DNA from: Russula earlei
Taxonomy: Eukaryota > Basidiomycota > Agaricomycetes > Russulales > Russulaceae
Direction of reading: 5' to 3'
Assembly: GCA_025769875.1 (NCBI GenBank)
Contig: JAGFNK010000593.1
Span: 1-31,502 of the forward strand
DNA length: 31,502 nt
The translations under genes and the position numbers were made by a program. How positions within the stretch are numbered: position 1 is the first letter of the stretch; each line of letters opens with the position of its first letter. Positions 1-11,269 of the stretch are shown in pieces. Under the pieces are notes generated by a model. It searched no databases, was not told where the DNA came from, and saw only the letters and a program-made list of their open reading frames with translations.

Positions 1-540
1 CTGTCCTCTGCCCTAGCCCCGGTGTCCTACGGTCTCTACTACTGCGATATTGTAGGGACAATTTGCCGATAATGTTGATATTTATCAATAAATATACATA
101 CGCAAATGACGACACTTCGATTTCAGATAATTACCAATAATCAAGGTATTCTCCTATATACCAGTATATACTGACATTTAGAGATATTTAGAGATATTTC
201 ACAGATGTAGTTTTCCCTGATGTGTTTGGGATTGGCAAACTAAGTTGAGCTTAAGGCTCAACTGCTACAGACTGGGGGCTTTATATAGCCCTACAGGGAT
301 AAGATTTGTGCTACTGTAGTACTGGTTGGTGCTATAGTAGCAAAAGGTGGCTCATAGAAGCAAGGTTGCTTTGATGTAAACGATCTCAGTGCTGGAAGCA
401 TTAAGTGCTTCCTGTCAAGACTCACTGTTGAACAATCCAGTTCAAGAGCAAGGGAGGAGTTCAAAGACGAGTCGATAGACGTCCAAGACTGCGTGAGCGA
501 GAAGTAGGGTCCAAAGCAGTGCTAAGTACCAAAGAGGTAC
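1..540 (-). repeat. Degenerate LTR-like, hairpin-rich DNA
   Basis: No coding sequence is recognisable here. The first 200 bases are AT-rich, with a short tandem of tttagagata around 177-198. On the minus strand a TATA-like motif (ctatataaag) lies at about 281-290, inside a segment resembling the TATA segments of the better-defined LTRs at 541-1358 and 29631-30323: a run of G, then a TTATATA core, then ctacaggg or tgtacaggg. Perfect inverted repeats occur at 243-263 (agttgagc, loop ttaag, gctcaact) and 394-412 (ggaagca, loop ttaag, tgcttcc). I read this as the promoter part of a decayed retrotransposon LTR. I could not place its ends. Confidence 0.35.
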
Positions 541-645
541 TGTCACTGGTAGTGTTGAGAAGTTACACAGGGAAGAGGCCAGAATGGTCACAAGGGGACA
601 GTCCTTAAAGGAGTATCCCAGGGATAGAGAGTGCCATAAACAAAT

Positions 646-665
646 GGACAGTCTGGAGACTGTCC
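646..665. repeat. Inverted repeat in LTR
   Basis: Two 9-base arms (ggacagtct and agactgtcc) separated by gg form a perfect hairpin, just downstream of the minus-strand TATA box of this LTR. The equivalent site in the right-hand LTR (29781 onward) is a decayed version of the same hairpin. Confidence 0.7.
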
Positions 666-772
666 GCTACTTTATTGAGCACTTATATACTACAGGAGAA
701 CTGCTAAATAGGGAACAAGTCATAACCTTGTTATCAAGCACAATTGCTGGATGAGTAAGAAGTTGGAGTATG

Positions 773-804
773 CTTACTGAGCATGCTCAGTCATGCTCAG
801 TAAG
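773..804. repeat. 13-bp hairpin in LTR U3
   Basis: Arms cttactgagcatg (773-785) and catgctcagtaag (792-804) are perfect reverse complements around a six-base loop. The core motif tgctcag/ctgag recurs just outside, at 805-815. It sits upstream of the minus-strand TATA box, where a retrotransposon enhancer would be. Confidence 0.7.
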
Positions 805-1358
805 CTGCTGAGTAAGGAGGCCCCTATTGATGAGTAAGAGCCATTACTGTCCACATGTTCTCTGTCTTAGTACATGTGCAAAGCACCTGATTTTAGTTAG
901 TTTAGGGCTGGTCATTTAAGGACTTGTAGTTTGGTTCAGGGAATAGAGTTGCTTATAAGGCCCCTTATATAGTTCTATTAGGGTCATTAGAGTCGACCCT
1001 AATACTTATATTAAGGTCCTTAGTATTGCTCTATAGTTCGTTCTATGGTTATTAGAGTTAGTCTAATAATGCATTGTAGGCTTGTTAGTGTCTTGTTAGT
1101 GCCTCTTGTAGAGCACTTAGAGTTGTCATAAAGGGTCCTTAGGGAGGCTATAATTATTGCTAAAAGGGTTGCCACTAAGTGGGGCTTGTTATATGTCAAT
1201 TGTGCCAAGAATTGCTTGCACAACAATGCATGCACGATATCGTGGACACCTCTACTCACCCCTTTTGTCCGTGTGAACAAGGTGACACCATAGAGGCTGG
1301 GTTTCCTCTAATAAGGAAGGGTCCTTCAAGGGCCCTCTCCGGGAAATGGTTCATGACA

Positions 1359-2463
1359 CTTCCGTAGTAACAATCTCAGTGTCATAAGTACTTTCCTAAT
1401 AAAGGAAGTGACATATATGGCGGTACAGGAACATCTGGGACAGAAGCAATGCTATTCATTGCTTCTTCAACACATCTTAAGAAAGATACAATCAGTGCAT
1501 TCCGAACGCGATATCAATGGACATAAATGATCAAGATCTGACGCACGCATGATGCAAATGGTGCAGTCCATAGTTCAGGTGTTCCAGCATCTTCCGGACC
1601 CCAAACCACTTGGTAACATATACCTTATGATAACAAGATAACAACTTTTGACATTCACAACTCAATTCTGGATCCCACAGCAAGCCAAATTGAATATGAC
1701 ATTTTGACATGTCTACAGGCAATTCCCTGAGAACAGAATTTGAGAAATAGGTGTGAAATGACTTCTAGAGCCGTTTTTCTGTGTATTCATCCCATTGTGG
1801 ACAGGTGTGTCACGGAAAAAGTAACAACACGTGACGTTGGTGGGCTATGGACGTCTTCTACCCTTAGCCGGCTGATGGACCCTGACCTGCCAGCCCAGCC
1901 GGCGCTTTGTTATTCGTCCGGAAATGAATCATCGCCCCGATCCTTTCCAAGCCCTACCCGCTCCGAGAAACCCGTTATGTGCACTGCATTTCGCTCGCGC
2001 TTTCTTGGATTTGAAATACTCTCACGGCCAACTAGCCCGACCAGGCCTGAACCCCACCACCGTTACCTTAGACTGTGTGATAGCGGAACCCCGATACGCA
2101 CTATGGGCCCGGAGGCATAGCAGAACCGATTTCAAGTATGTGCTATCTTCATCGATGGGGTGATGGCAGATCTACTTGTCGCTCTTCAAGATCGCAGAGG
2201 TGTTTTGTATTTGCGGTGGCGACGGTTCCTGGCGCGGCTCAGGTGATGGCGAGCCACCAAACGATACGCGATTGAATGTCCCCGTCCTATGCGGTGCTCA
2301 GCGATTACGATTACGATTACGATTACTCGCGACGCTTCGTCCTTGCTGTTGGTTAAATGAACCCCATCTGAAAATATGTCGCACGCAACGGTCGCGTCTC
2401 CTCTCCCTACTTTCTGTCACTTTCAACCTCTTGCTTGGCCTCTTCGATTTCCCCTCAGGATCT
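1359..2463. other. Intergenic region upstream of the membrane-protein gene
   Basis: I see no convincing gene. The left part (to about 1740) is AT-rich and probably belongs to the repeat block. From about 1850 the composition becomes GC-richer and more like the gene regions. A fourfold hexamer repeat lies at 2302-2325. The last 70 bases before the ATG at 2464 are rich in C and T, as is usual just upstream of fungal start codons. Confidence 0.5.
2302..2325. repeat. Microsatellite (CGATTA)x4
   Basis: Four perfect tandem copies of cgatta lie about 140 bp upstream of the start codon at 2464. Confidence 0.9.
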
Positions 2464-4070
2464 ATGAGCGCGAATGGTCAATCCTTTGAATACTCGGCAT
2501 ACGGTTCGTTCTCCTTACCCTCATTAAAGGAATTTAATGATTTAGCATTGCAGGACAGAGGCTCTTAAGGATGTCAACCACATCGTAGCGGGCGTGTACA
2601 TGTGAGCTACCTCGTTCTCTTTCTGTACTTGACTCGTAGTTCTCACTTTGGTCAAGTTGGGAGTTTTTGTCGACCCTCGACTATGAATATTATATCGTCA
2701 CAGGAAAGCGCAAGCTGACTCTTACATTCCCGGTGCGTTTCTCCCCAAGGTCTCAACTCTTTGGGGATTCATGCCGCCACTTGCCAGCTTTACTTGGGAT
2801 GTCGTTGGTTCGCATTACTCTCCGTTCTCATCCAGCTCCGCGTGCCGCCTGGACTTGAGTGTCAGGTACGGAATCTCAAGCTCTTTTGCTGTTCCGATGG
2901 GAAAGGAAGACTGAACTATTCCTAGACCTTTGTCATTATAATATTCGTAAGATACTCCAGTCCTTTGATGGCATGATATCAGTTCGAAGCAACTATGCAG
3001 GCATCTGCATATCTTGCGTTCCTGTGCGCATCAGCTCTGATTCTTCTACGTGTGTGAGTAAGGTTCGCTTTCACATCCTGCCTCTTTTTACGTGGCTTTT
3101 TTAGCTACGCCCTCTGGGAACGCAACAAGGTCATCATTACTTGTACGGCAGCTATTTGGCTTGCCAACGCTATTTCCTACATTTATAGTTTGTGTTTATT
3201 TCTTCACTTACCTTGCACTATCATGTCTTCTGACTTGCGTTGTTAGCTACTGCCACAACTCACGGATACACATTTAACACCATTTGTGTGGTTGAAAATA
3301 CTTTGCACCTCAGAATTAGTATCTTCTCCACCTTCATCACGGATCTCGCGTTTCTTGTGTTGATGCTTGTCGGTGTCTTGCGCTGGAAAAAGGCCGGCTG
3401 GAACAGTGGTATCTGGTCGCTCCTGTACACTCAAGTACGTCCTTCACATTTTTGATTGGCCACATTTACTCAACTATTTGATGTTGGCCATAGGGCTTGA
3501 CATGGGTTGTAGTTTTCACGCTTGCTGAAGTTCCTCCTCTGGTGAGCTTCGCATTCCAACAGATTTGATACTTGCACATGACTTCGTGTCTCAGATTCTC
3601 ATCACTCTGAACTTGAATGGTGTGTAGCGCTCTCTCTCGTATCGACGCTGAAAATTAACAAGTACTCGCATCTACAGACTCTACGAATCTGGTGCGTTTA
3701 TGGTTTTTCCGAGGAAACGGATGGTCAGCCTCAGTGTTAACCCCTGCGTTGCAGATAGCTCTGGTTCCTGGATGTGTGTTGGCCCTGTCGCATTGAGTAT
3801 GCGTGCAAATTACTGACTATGGTGCTCCGTTGTCCAGTGGTTGTCACAACAATTGGTGCTTCGCGAATATACCGTGGGCTTTTCGACGGCACCAGCACCC
3901 TGTTCTGCAGTCCTCCGATCATTGATGTTCAGGAGCGGTCGTCTCAGGCTCAATTTCGAATGCGGTTACCCAGCCCCCTACACCCAGGCTACCTCGCAGA
4001 GGGTGCAGGCGATGCAGCAGGGGAAGTACTCATTTCGGATGATTTACGAAGGAGAGAGGACATTGCCTGA
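2464..4070 (+). CDS. Multi-pass membrane protein, DUF6533-like family (13 exons)
   Basis: I assemble 13 exons: 2464-2503, 2559-2601, 2657-2732, 2788-2865, 2926-2946, 3001-3053, 3105-3187, 3247-3434, 3494-3541, 3595-3619, 3678-3691, 3755-3773 and 3838-4070. All introns are GT-AG, and the spliced frame stays open for 306 codons, which makes the model convincing. The product starts with a short hydrophilic segment and an Agaricomycete-type motif (VYIWEFLSTLDYEYYIVTGK), followed by about seven hydrophobic helices, for example WFALLSVLIQL, ASAYLAFLCASALILLRV, TDLAFLVLMLVGVLRW and ALVPGLVVTTIGASRIYRGL. The last 70 residues are hydrophilic and probably cytosolic. The layout matches expanded Agaricomycete seven-helix families of unknown function, often annotated with DUF6533. 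A receptor-like role is sometimes suggested but not shown here. Four exons are only 14-25 nt long. The first acceptor was chosen because it restores frame. Confidence 0.8.
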
Positions 4071-4403
4071 ATGTCGTTGCGTTATGATACCTTTCTCACT
4101 CACTTATCCCACTTAGATGGACACACTGATTCCGTCATGTTTGCTGTTACTTAGACGTCTGCTGTATTTATTAGTCTTGGACCTGCTCTTTTGTAGCATT
4201 GCTGTATATTAGTCTGTACAAAGTATGAAACGGGTGTCGAACGGAGGGGAACGAGGATACGATCTGTGAAGTTGAGTGTGGCCAGCCACGCCGGGTGCCC
4301 TTTTAGGACTGGCTAGGGTCGCGCGCTTTCTGCCTGATTTAATTATCACCTCCGCACCTCCACTTTTCTGGCATTCCACGGCACAACTCCTTCCTATCCA
4401 ACA

Positions 4404-5650
4404 ATGCGAACGAAAAAATTCCGTTTTTACTCCCCGATACAGCCCCCGAGCCTCTCCATGAGCGAACTCGTCTGCAAAACGCTCGACCACGACGCGACCG
4501 ACGTGCTCATCGACAAATGGCTCGAACACCGCAACGACGCGTACTGGGATTGGTTTTTGCGCGTGCGCGAGCGTAGGCACTCGGCGTTGCACTCTCTGCT
4601 ACGCGGGGAACAGCTGCTTGCTTGGAGCAAGGGCGACTTCGTGCCGGAGAACATCTTCATGCGCACGGTTGACACCGCTCGCCTAATACCGCTCGACCGT
4701 ACCTGGACCACACATGTATACCACCATCGCTCGATGCAGGACAGGAAGCTATCCATGATGCCGGTAGTGTTCACGATGGTGCGTGACGTTATCCTTCGAT
4801 GCAGTGATCATCAGGGCTGAGAATGATCTAGCTCCCTGAATTGATGCTCCTGCGGGGCATGCACGACCACGGCTGCGATGATATCTTCATTATTGTTACA
4901 GATATGAAGCGGGCAGAGATGGACGCTGCCACGGATTACTTCAAGTTCGTGTGCCAATACACGTTCGGGCAGACAGTGAAGCAAGAGACAGAGCGTGAGA
5001 TACACTATCGACGTGAGATATATGTTTATCACGGACGTTCAACCTTGCTCATGTTATTGTGACGACTAGATGCTCGTCTTAAGCATACATTAGAGCACCA
5101 GCGACGCACGCCCTGCTTCCCCCAAATCGACCTCATCTTCCGTGCGATCCTGTACGAGCGGCGTCCGCCCTTCATAGTCCTCTTTTCGCACCAGACCACC
5201 TCCTACTCGCAGATCTTCTTCACTCACCCGCTCTTCGTCCCCACCGCCGACATCTTCTTCGACTTCCCCTCTGGGTGCCCCAATCCTTGCTGTACAGAGG
5301 ACTGCGAGATGATCAGATTTCCACGGCACGGTCTCGACGGCGCGGCTGTGCTCCCGCTGAAACGGGGTCGCAAGCCGGGTTTTTTTCGGCGCGTGCGAGC
5401 ACGCGAGATGTGCAATTGGATCGATTGCGACGTGGCGTTCACGGAGAGTGCGCCCGTTGGGGAGGGCAGCGAGTGCTCCTCCGCAAGTGGGAAAGGGAGC
5501 GTGGACACAACACGGCCGGCCGTGCGCGGACAGGTCTGTAGCAAATGCAAGCTGGTCAAGTACTGCTCGGCAGAGCACCAGCGCAAGGACTGGGAAGAAC
5601 ATCGCCGGCTTTGTGTCAAACCAGCTCAAACGGAGAACACGGAGGTGTAG
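4404..5650 (+). CDS. MYND-type zinc-finger protein
   Basis: Three exons (4404-4778, 4832-4994, 5070-5650) join into a 372-codon frame. Introns are 53 and 75 bp, both GT-AG. A second ATG at 4458 (protein MSELV...) could be the true start. The N-terminal 290 residues have no domain I can name. The C terminus carries a MYND finger: Cys294 and Cys299, then the second half with Cys336, Cys339, Cys345, His349, His357 and Cys361 (CSKCKLVKYCSAEHQRKDW). MYND fingers bind proline-rich peptides and mediate protein contacts. Fungal stand-alone MYND proteins are common in Agaricomycetes and mostly uncharacterised. The 36 residues between the two halves, including a low-complexity Gly/Ser stretch, are longer than usual. 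The upstream neighbour ends 333 bp away on the same strand, and nothing suggests a functional link. Confidence 0.82.
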
Positions 5651-8600
5651 TTAATTCAGTTGCTGTAACCCTTGAAACCCCTTCCACAAGCCACACCCCC
5701 TTTGTTCTTTTCTGGCCCTTGTACGTTACGGTATGGACATTTCCCCTAGGGTTCGTGGTTTGAGCGGTGCTCAGTCCCTTCACCCGGTTTGACGCTATGA
5801 TCACTGTACTCGTAGGGTTTGGTGGGGTTTCGTTGTACGAGAGATCAGCTTTGAAATGCTGCGCGGTGTGCGATTATCCATGTCTATGCAAACTGCAGAG
5901 TCCGACCGGGTTCACCTTGCCCTCTAGCTGCTCTGAACTTGGCTTGCTTGACAAAACTCATATGTCCTTCATGTAGTAGTGAAGGCGTTCTCGATGACAA
6001 ATGGCCTGCGCGTAGACGGGTGATGTCGAAGCGGATGATGGACGAAGGTGGCGTAGTCATCCTCGCGAATGCCAGGTTCAAGTTCAACTTGAACTTAGAA
6101 TTCCAATCAGAAAGCATCGAGGACGCGTCCGAGAGAAGCGCTCAATGAGAAAGGTTGGGCACCGCAGAGAGATTATTGTAAGGTGCAGCCAATTGAATCA
6201 GACTTTGCACGACCTCAGGCCCAAGGCACGACACCGGAGCAAGTTTAGGGGTATCCAAGGCGGTTTCTCGTTTGATGACCTGTCGATTTGATGGAAACGT
6301 GGTTGATGCCATGTCCGTACGGCCAACTGACAGTGGCGCAGTCAAGAAATCACGCTAAGCAAGCCATGCTTGCCCCTGCCGGCATTGGCAGAGTTATCGA
6401 TTTATCTCAGGTGTTGCTCGCCGTCAATGTCGATCTAAACGCTCGTGCCATTTCCACCGGTCCAGTTTTTTGCTTCTAGAAATCACAACTGGCTGTAAGC
6501 GGCCCTCAGACGGCTCGGAATCCTACTAGTCTGGCGTGCCGTCATGGTGACATGACCATTACATTCAGATCTCAACTCGCCCGACAATCGAGGGATCAGG
6601 GGTAGGTGATGAAAAGGGCAGTAAAATACTATTCGATCGCCTGCGGGCGACTCTGGAGGTTCCTCCAGAGCCAGAGTTCATTTGCAGCATTGCTCAGTCA
6701 GTGCGGGTACACCCACTCCGAGTCACCACTTGTTTCCTATCCTAAGATTGGATTCCTCACGCGACGGGACTTGCCCGCACGAATCTTCCAAAGCTCCCCT
6801 GGGGCCTATCGGTAGATGTTTCCTTGCCCCGTTTTGCTGCTGTATTCACCGTTGAACCTGCCCCGTTGACAGTGGTGGCGTGCCAGCGGACCCACCCTCA
6901 GACCCATAATTCCTTCTCGGGTCGGCTTGATGAACGTCTCCATAACATACACAATCCCTTTAGCGCCCTCCATACACACGCGCGCCACCCCCTCTCTGTC
7001 GTCCATTATCAACTTCGGCCAACCCCGCAAAACTCCCGGCCGCCGTGGGATGGAGGTGCCGCCGTGGGACGGAGGACAAATTAGCGCCGCAGACGCATGA
7101 GGCGCTCCCGATCCGTGCCCAGTGCTCCCGCCGACGCTAGGACACTAGGAGGATAGTAGCAAAAAGGTAAACTGACCAAACCGAACCCAGTGCGGATCAA
7201 ACGTGCGCGCCTCCCCTCTGAGGCCTTCCCCTCCCGGTCCTCCTCGCGGTGAGTGTAGACACAAGGTTTTGCGGCGTGCGTGCCATCGTGATCAAGGACT
7301 CGGGTTCTGGAACTCCCCTTCTCCCACACCCTCATCCCGACCCCAGGGGTATCTACTGCTTGTTGGGCCTAAACCCCTTCCGAGTCCGCCATGCTTCATG
7401 GCTTGCCCTTCTCCCTTCTCCCTTCTCCCTCCCCTCCCCCTCCCCCTTTTCATTCTGGCATGCCCTCCTGTTTTCGATCAGACCTTTCTAGCCTACTTCA
7501 CACGCACGGTACTTCCTTAATCTCCCCACCATTTCACAGCACGAACCTTGGGCCAAAAGGCTCATTCCGCGTGCGGGCTCTTCATCTTCGAGTTTTCTCT
7601 CCCGAGGAAAGGGGAAGAGCAACAGCGCTCCGCCTTCATGAAGCTAGCGAGCGCCAGTTGATCCTTCGGAGCGTGGCGTTCAGACCCCCCCCCCGCCCAA
7701 TGCGTGGGCGCGTGGAAGTTTGGCCCATCTAGTTCATCTCCGCCATCTCTCGTTCTTTTTTTCTTCATTCGGATGCGTACATTCTCCTTCCCCTGCGACA
7801 TATGCTGCACACGCACCACGCACCGGCCACGGATTAACCCAAAGATCATATCTCGTGTTTGTCATTATTTTTACGGGGAACAAAGTAAAAACGTGTATGT
7901 TTTCTGCCTCGAGGCCTGGTACTTGGTCCGGCTCCTACACCGGATGGATCATCGTGACCGTGTGGAACGATCGTGCAGGCTCCATACCAGCACTGTGCGA
8001 AGACTGGCCGGTGCCCAGGTGGTGACTTGCAGTGGGGTGGGGAGCGTTCCTATAACTGTAGCCGATCAGTCATTAATGCATTAACTGGAAGTTTGCGTGA
8101 GCTCCGCGACCCATCGCACCGAGAAATTGAAAACGCCTTATTCTGTAGCCCGTGCTCGTCGCCCTTGATATACAGTTCAAATGTTGCATAACGAATCCTG
8201 TCTTTTCCCCAGTTGGCGTGATTGTGGCGTATCTCCCAGCACCACTCCAACACATTGTTGCAATAGATCCACGATCGATTCTAGCCCCTCACATCCCGAT
8301 ATCTGGCCAAAGGGAAAGCGGCTGGGCCACCTGTCCCTGTAATAACTGGAGATGGACGGAATAAGGAGTGGCGCAACAGTGATTGATAATATCCGGACGC
8401 GAATGCTTCGCATTTTTTGTTATCTATCTCGAAGCAACTCCCCTCATCGTCTCGATTCCACCTTTTGTGGCAACTTGCATGACGTCCGTGTTGTCCGCAA
8501 CGTAGGAATAACAACGGTAGACAGCATGAACAATCGTCCTGGATGCAACAAGAGCATCAGGGAAGCGGCGTACGGGGGCGAACTACGGCTACATCTCCGG

Positions 8601-8947
8601 GACCAGCGCGGAAGCATGAAACGGCGATACACGTACATGACTACTGAAGGGCGGGGGATGAAATAAACATTAAGGAAACAAGAACAGGAAGCGGAGTACA
8701 CTGGTCCCCTAGATGGCCCATAACAATATACCAGAAACGTAGAAGAGAAAGGGTACCATGTGGAGTAAAAGATTGCATTTTAGATGAAGGGTATGTTGGA
8801 AGATGCACTTGGAACGAAAGATTTGAAAAAGGTGAGCCATAGCAAGGCATGAAGGGTAACAAACGAGTGGCATGTCAAGGAACTAATCCGACAATCACGG
8901 TCGATGTGGGTGGCTGAATGTGAGGGCTGATCGTAAGGTGCCGAGCG
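5651..8947. other. Gene-poor intergenic region
   Basis: No ORF here has a recognisable domain or a convincing splice pattern. Features seen: a 17-base palindrome at 6077-6093 (ttcaagtt c aacttgaa); a short imperfect direct repeat near 7040-7075 (gccgccgtggga-ggagg); a strong polypyrimidine tract at 7405-7451; and a 12-base palindrome ttaatgcattaa at 8073-8084. A short frame at 5939-6148 has plausible codon use but no match I recognise. Some could be untranslated regions or a lineage-specific gene I cannot see. Confidence 0.4.
7405..7451. repeat. Polypyrimidine tract
   Basis: The + strand consists almost only of C and T (repeats of ccctt ct and ccctcc). On the minus strand it is a purine tract. 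It is not adjacent to a gene I can model. Confidence 0.8.
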
Positions 8948-10041
8948 CTATAGCGAGGAAGAGCCGACTTTGAGGCACCAGCATCCATTCGGGTAGCGCG
9001 AGTCAGATGTTCTCCAGTCGAGCCCAAGGAACAACGTTTTTCCATCGAGAAGGTCGCGACGGCGCACGCCTTTTTTAGCGCCCTCCGGAGTTGGCGGACG
9101 GCGCCTCTCGATATCTCGGACGCGAGATTGATGGATTGTACGCTCTGTGGACGTCAAGACCACATTGTAGGTATCGCGGATGGCCTCGAAAACGTCGACG
9201 CAGCGGATACCCGACTGACGCGCGACGTGCACAGGCCAGTCTGGTAACTCGACGCAATGGATGACCATTTCTGTAAGGCCAGGCTCCGCCGCAGACTTGT
9301 TCCGTTCAAGGACGCTCAGGGGTCGCGAACCGCGTTGGATTTCCGCAAGGACGATCTCATCTACCTCGCGCCCAAAGTCGAACTTCAACTGCCCCTTTGA
9401 ACGTTTGGCATCGAAGGGTAGAAGCTTCCAGTGCAACGTTGCTGGTGGTATGCTAGGGTCTGTGAAGTAGGTGAGCGCTCGGCTTACACGCCTTCTTGTC
9501 TAGAACGCACTCGTGGTCTTTGAGACATGAGAGGGCTTGCTTTTGATTAACCGGTCATGAGATCCCTGGGATGGCTTCAAAGAAGTACCTTTTTCAGGAG
9601 ACGAGGTATAACCGTCTCGATCCTGCTGTATCAGCGACGCTCTAAAAACTACCGAAGACTCGGAATTGCCTGCATGCATCATGATTATATTCAATGATTA
9701 CATCAGCGATATTCATGAGTCCTCGGGTCGGATCCCTCACCTGTCTTGAGGATTCCTTTCAGCGGCGATGTAGATACTACGGGTGTCCGTACGGCCTGTG
9801 AGGTTGGGCGTGGTGTTTTGGAGGATTCGATTGACGAGGAATAACCGCGTTCATCGGTAGATCCGTGATGTCGGTGGCGGTGGGTCGTCGACGGTCTGGA
9901 AGTCATTTGGGGCGGCGATTTCGCAATCGGAATCGGTAGAGCCATCAGTGGGCTCCCGATATCGGGTAGTGGGCAAGGGTTGATTCGAGGGGCACGGGGA
10001 GCGGGTGCAACCCCCCAAATGTTGTGGCTTCTCCTGGACAT
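8948..10041 (-). CDS. DUF6699 domain protein
   Basis: Read on the minus strand, exons 10041-9741, 9669-9589 and 9459-8948 join through introns of 71 and 129 bp into a 297-residue product. The first third is rich in Pro, Ser, Arg and His and looks disordered. The C-terminal two-thirds match the DUF6699 pattern: an LHWKLLPFD-type opening, a strand pair (MVIHCVELPDWPVHV) followed by a CVDVFEAIRDTYN helix, then the conserved basic turn (KKGVRRRDLLDGKTLFLGLDW) and a closing WCLKV strand. DUF6699 is a widespread Agaricomycete domain of unknown function. The second intron was set by its acceptor (cacag, ending at 9460), since it alone joins the frames. The gene is divergent from NOP56, with a 1.2-kb spacer. 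Confidence 0.75.
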
Positions 10042-11269
10042 CCAGTGATCGTGAAGAATAATCGTAAGCGCGTGGGGCTGAAGGAAGAAATGGGTAGAAG
10101 ATGAGACCGGAGCGTTATGAGTGGTGGGCTATCTTGCCTGAGGGGAGGGAACGCTACCGAGTATTAGAAAGACGACCTAGAGATAAGGGGATGGGAGAGG
10201 GGACGTTCGGATCGTCAGCTGCGAAACTCCCGCATTCGAGGGAGCGCAGCTATATGAACCTGCTGCGAGCGGGGAAGTGGGGGCGTGGGGGGGGGAATGC
10301 AAACCAGTAGGCGCGCTGCGAAGAGATATATGTCCTGCCCTTAGGCACGAGGCAATGACCCGTGCGCAATCTTGTATCTATCCCGGGCCGCAGTTGGGCA
10401 TCGCGAAACCAATCGTAGGGTTTTCTTCCTAAGGTCTATTCTGTGGGCATCTGTCACTTGATTTCAAGAATTTGAGAAAACATCGCTTGCCCCGCCACGA
10501 ATTTCACAAGCTGTGTTGAGTTATATTACCATGCTATGCCGCCAACTACGTTGTGAGGCCCTTGTTTCCGGAATTGGTCTCCTCTGCGATGGAAAGGACT
10601 TCCATTGGACCACATCATACCAGTGTAGGAAGAAGAACGGGGAGCGAAGAGTCGCTGAGAATAAGCAAGGGGAGAGCATGAGGTACGACCGCTGTATTTT
10701 TCGGAGACTTGGCCCGAACTATGGAACGCTCCCGATACGATGGGGTCTCACTTCATTGCGCCAATCGGGTGGGGGGAGTGTATGGTGGGGTGATGTAGAG
10801 AATGGTGTGGGGCACGCAGGGTGGCGCGGACACATTTCGCGGGCACGCGGGCACGTTTGTTCGGAGTCGTGACACTGACACGGATTTGAGGTGTTTTCAG
10901 AACACCGCTGGGAAACAAGCCAATGTGAGATAACGGAATGGCAAATACTCACGTATTCCCGCACTGTAACAAGGGGGGAGCAAAGGAGGTTTGCACCGCG
11001 AGGCGGATGCACAGCACTTGACAGGGTTGACAAATCGGGTACAATCACCACGAAAAAGAAATCGACCAGGTGCTTGTACTCGGGGTCATGCTGTGGTGAA
11101 TATTTAGAGCATCGAAGGGGCCGTCAAAGTGAGTGGTGGTTTTGCAAAGTTGCAACGCTGTGTTGACGTTGACATATCTGATTATGTAACACACCCTCAC
11201 AATAATTTCCTTCAGACGCGCCCGACAATTATCGCCATCATTCCCAACGACGCCGACGAGTTCACGGAG
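10042..11269. other. Divergent intergenic region between DUF6699 gene and NOP56
   Basis: This 1.2-kb spacer must hold both promoters. I see no gene. The 70 bases before the NOP56 ATG contain a possible 3' splice site (ttccttcag, ending near 11215), so a 5'-UTR intron in NOP56 is possible. No clear TATA box or known ribosome-biogenesis promoter element is visible. Confidence 0.4.

Larger units (their letters stand above)
541..1358 (-). repeat. Putative LTR of a Ty3/gypsy-like element
   Basis: The proposed ends are tgtcact on the left and catgaca on the right, giving TGTCA/TGACA terminal inverted repeats. The right end read on the minus strand (TGTCATGAACC) differs by one base from the LTR start near 30323 (TGTTATGAACC). 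A minus-strand TATA box lies at about 681-690. Just left of it, 641-655 shares 15 identical bases with 29776-29790, so the two LTRs belong to one family. The U3 part holds a 13-bp perfect hairpin (773-785 with 792-804). The bases flanking the ends (ggtac and cttcc) do not match, so a simple solo LTR with a target duplication is not shown. Confidence 0.5.

Noticed and set aside
1020..1722. Several short frames (60-86 codons) in the left LTR region
   Set aside because: AT-rich chance frames without domains, lying inside LTR-like sequence.
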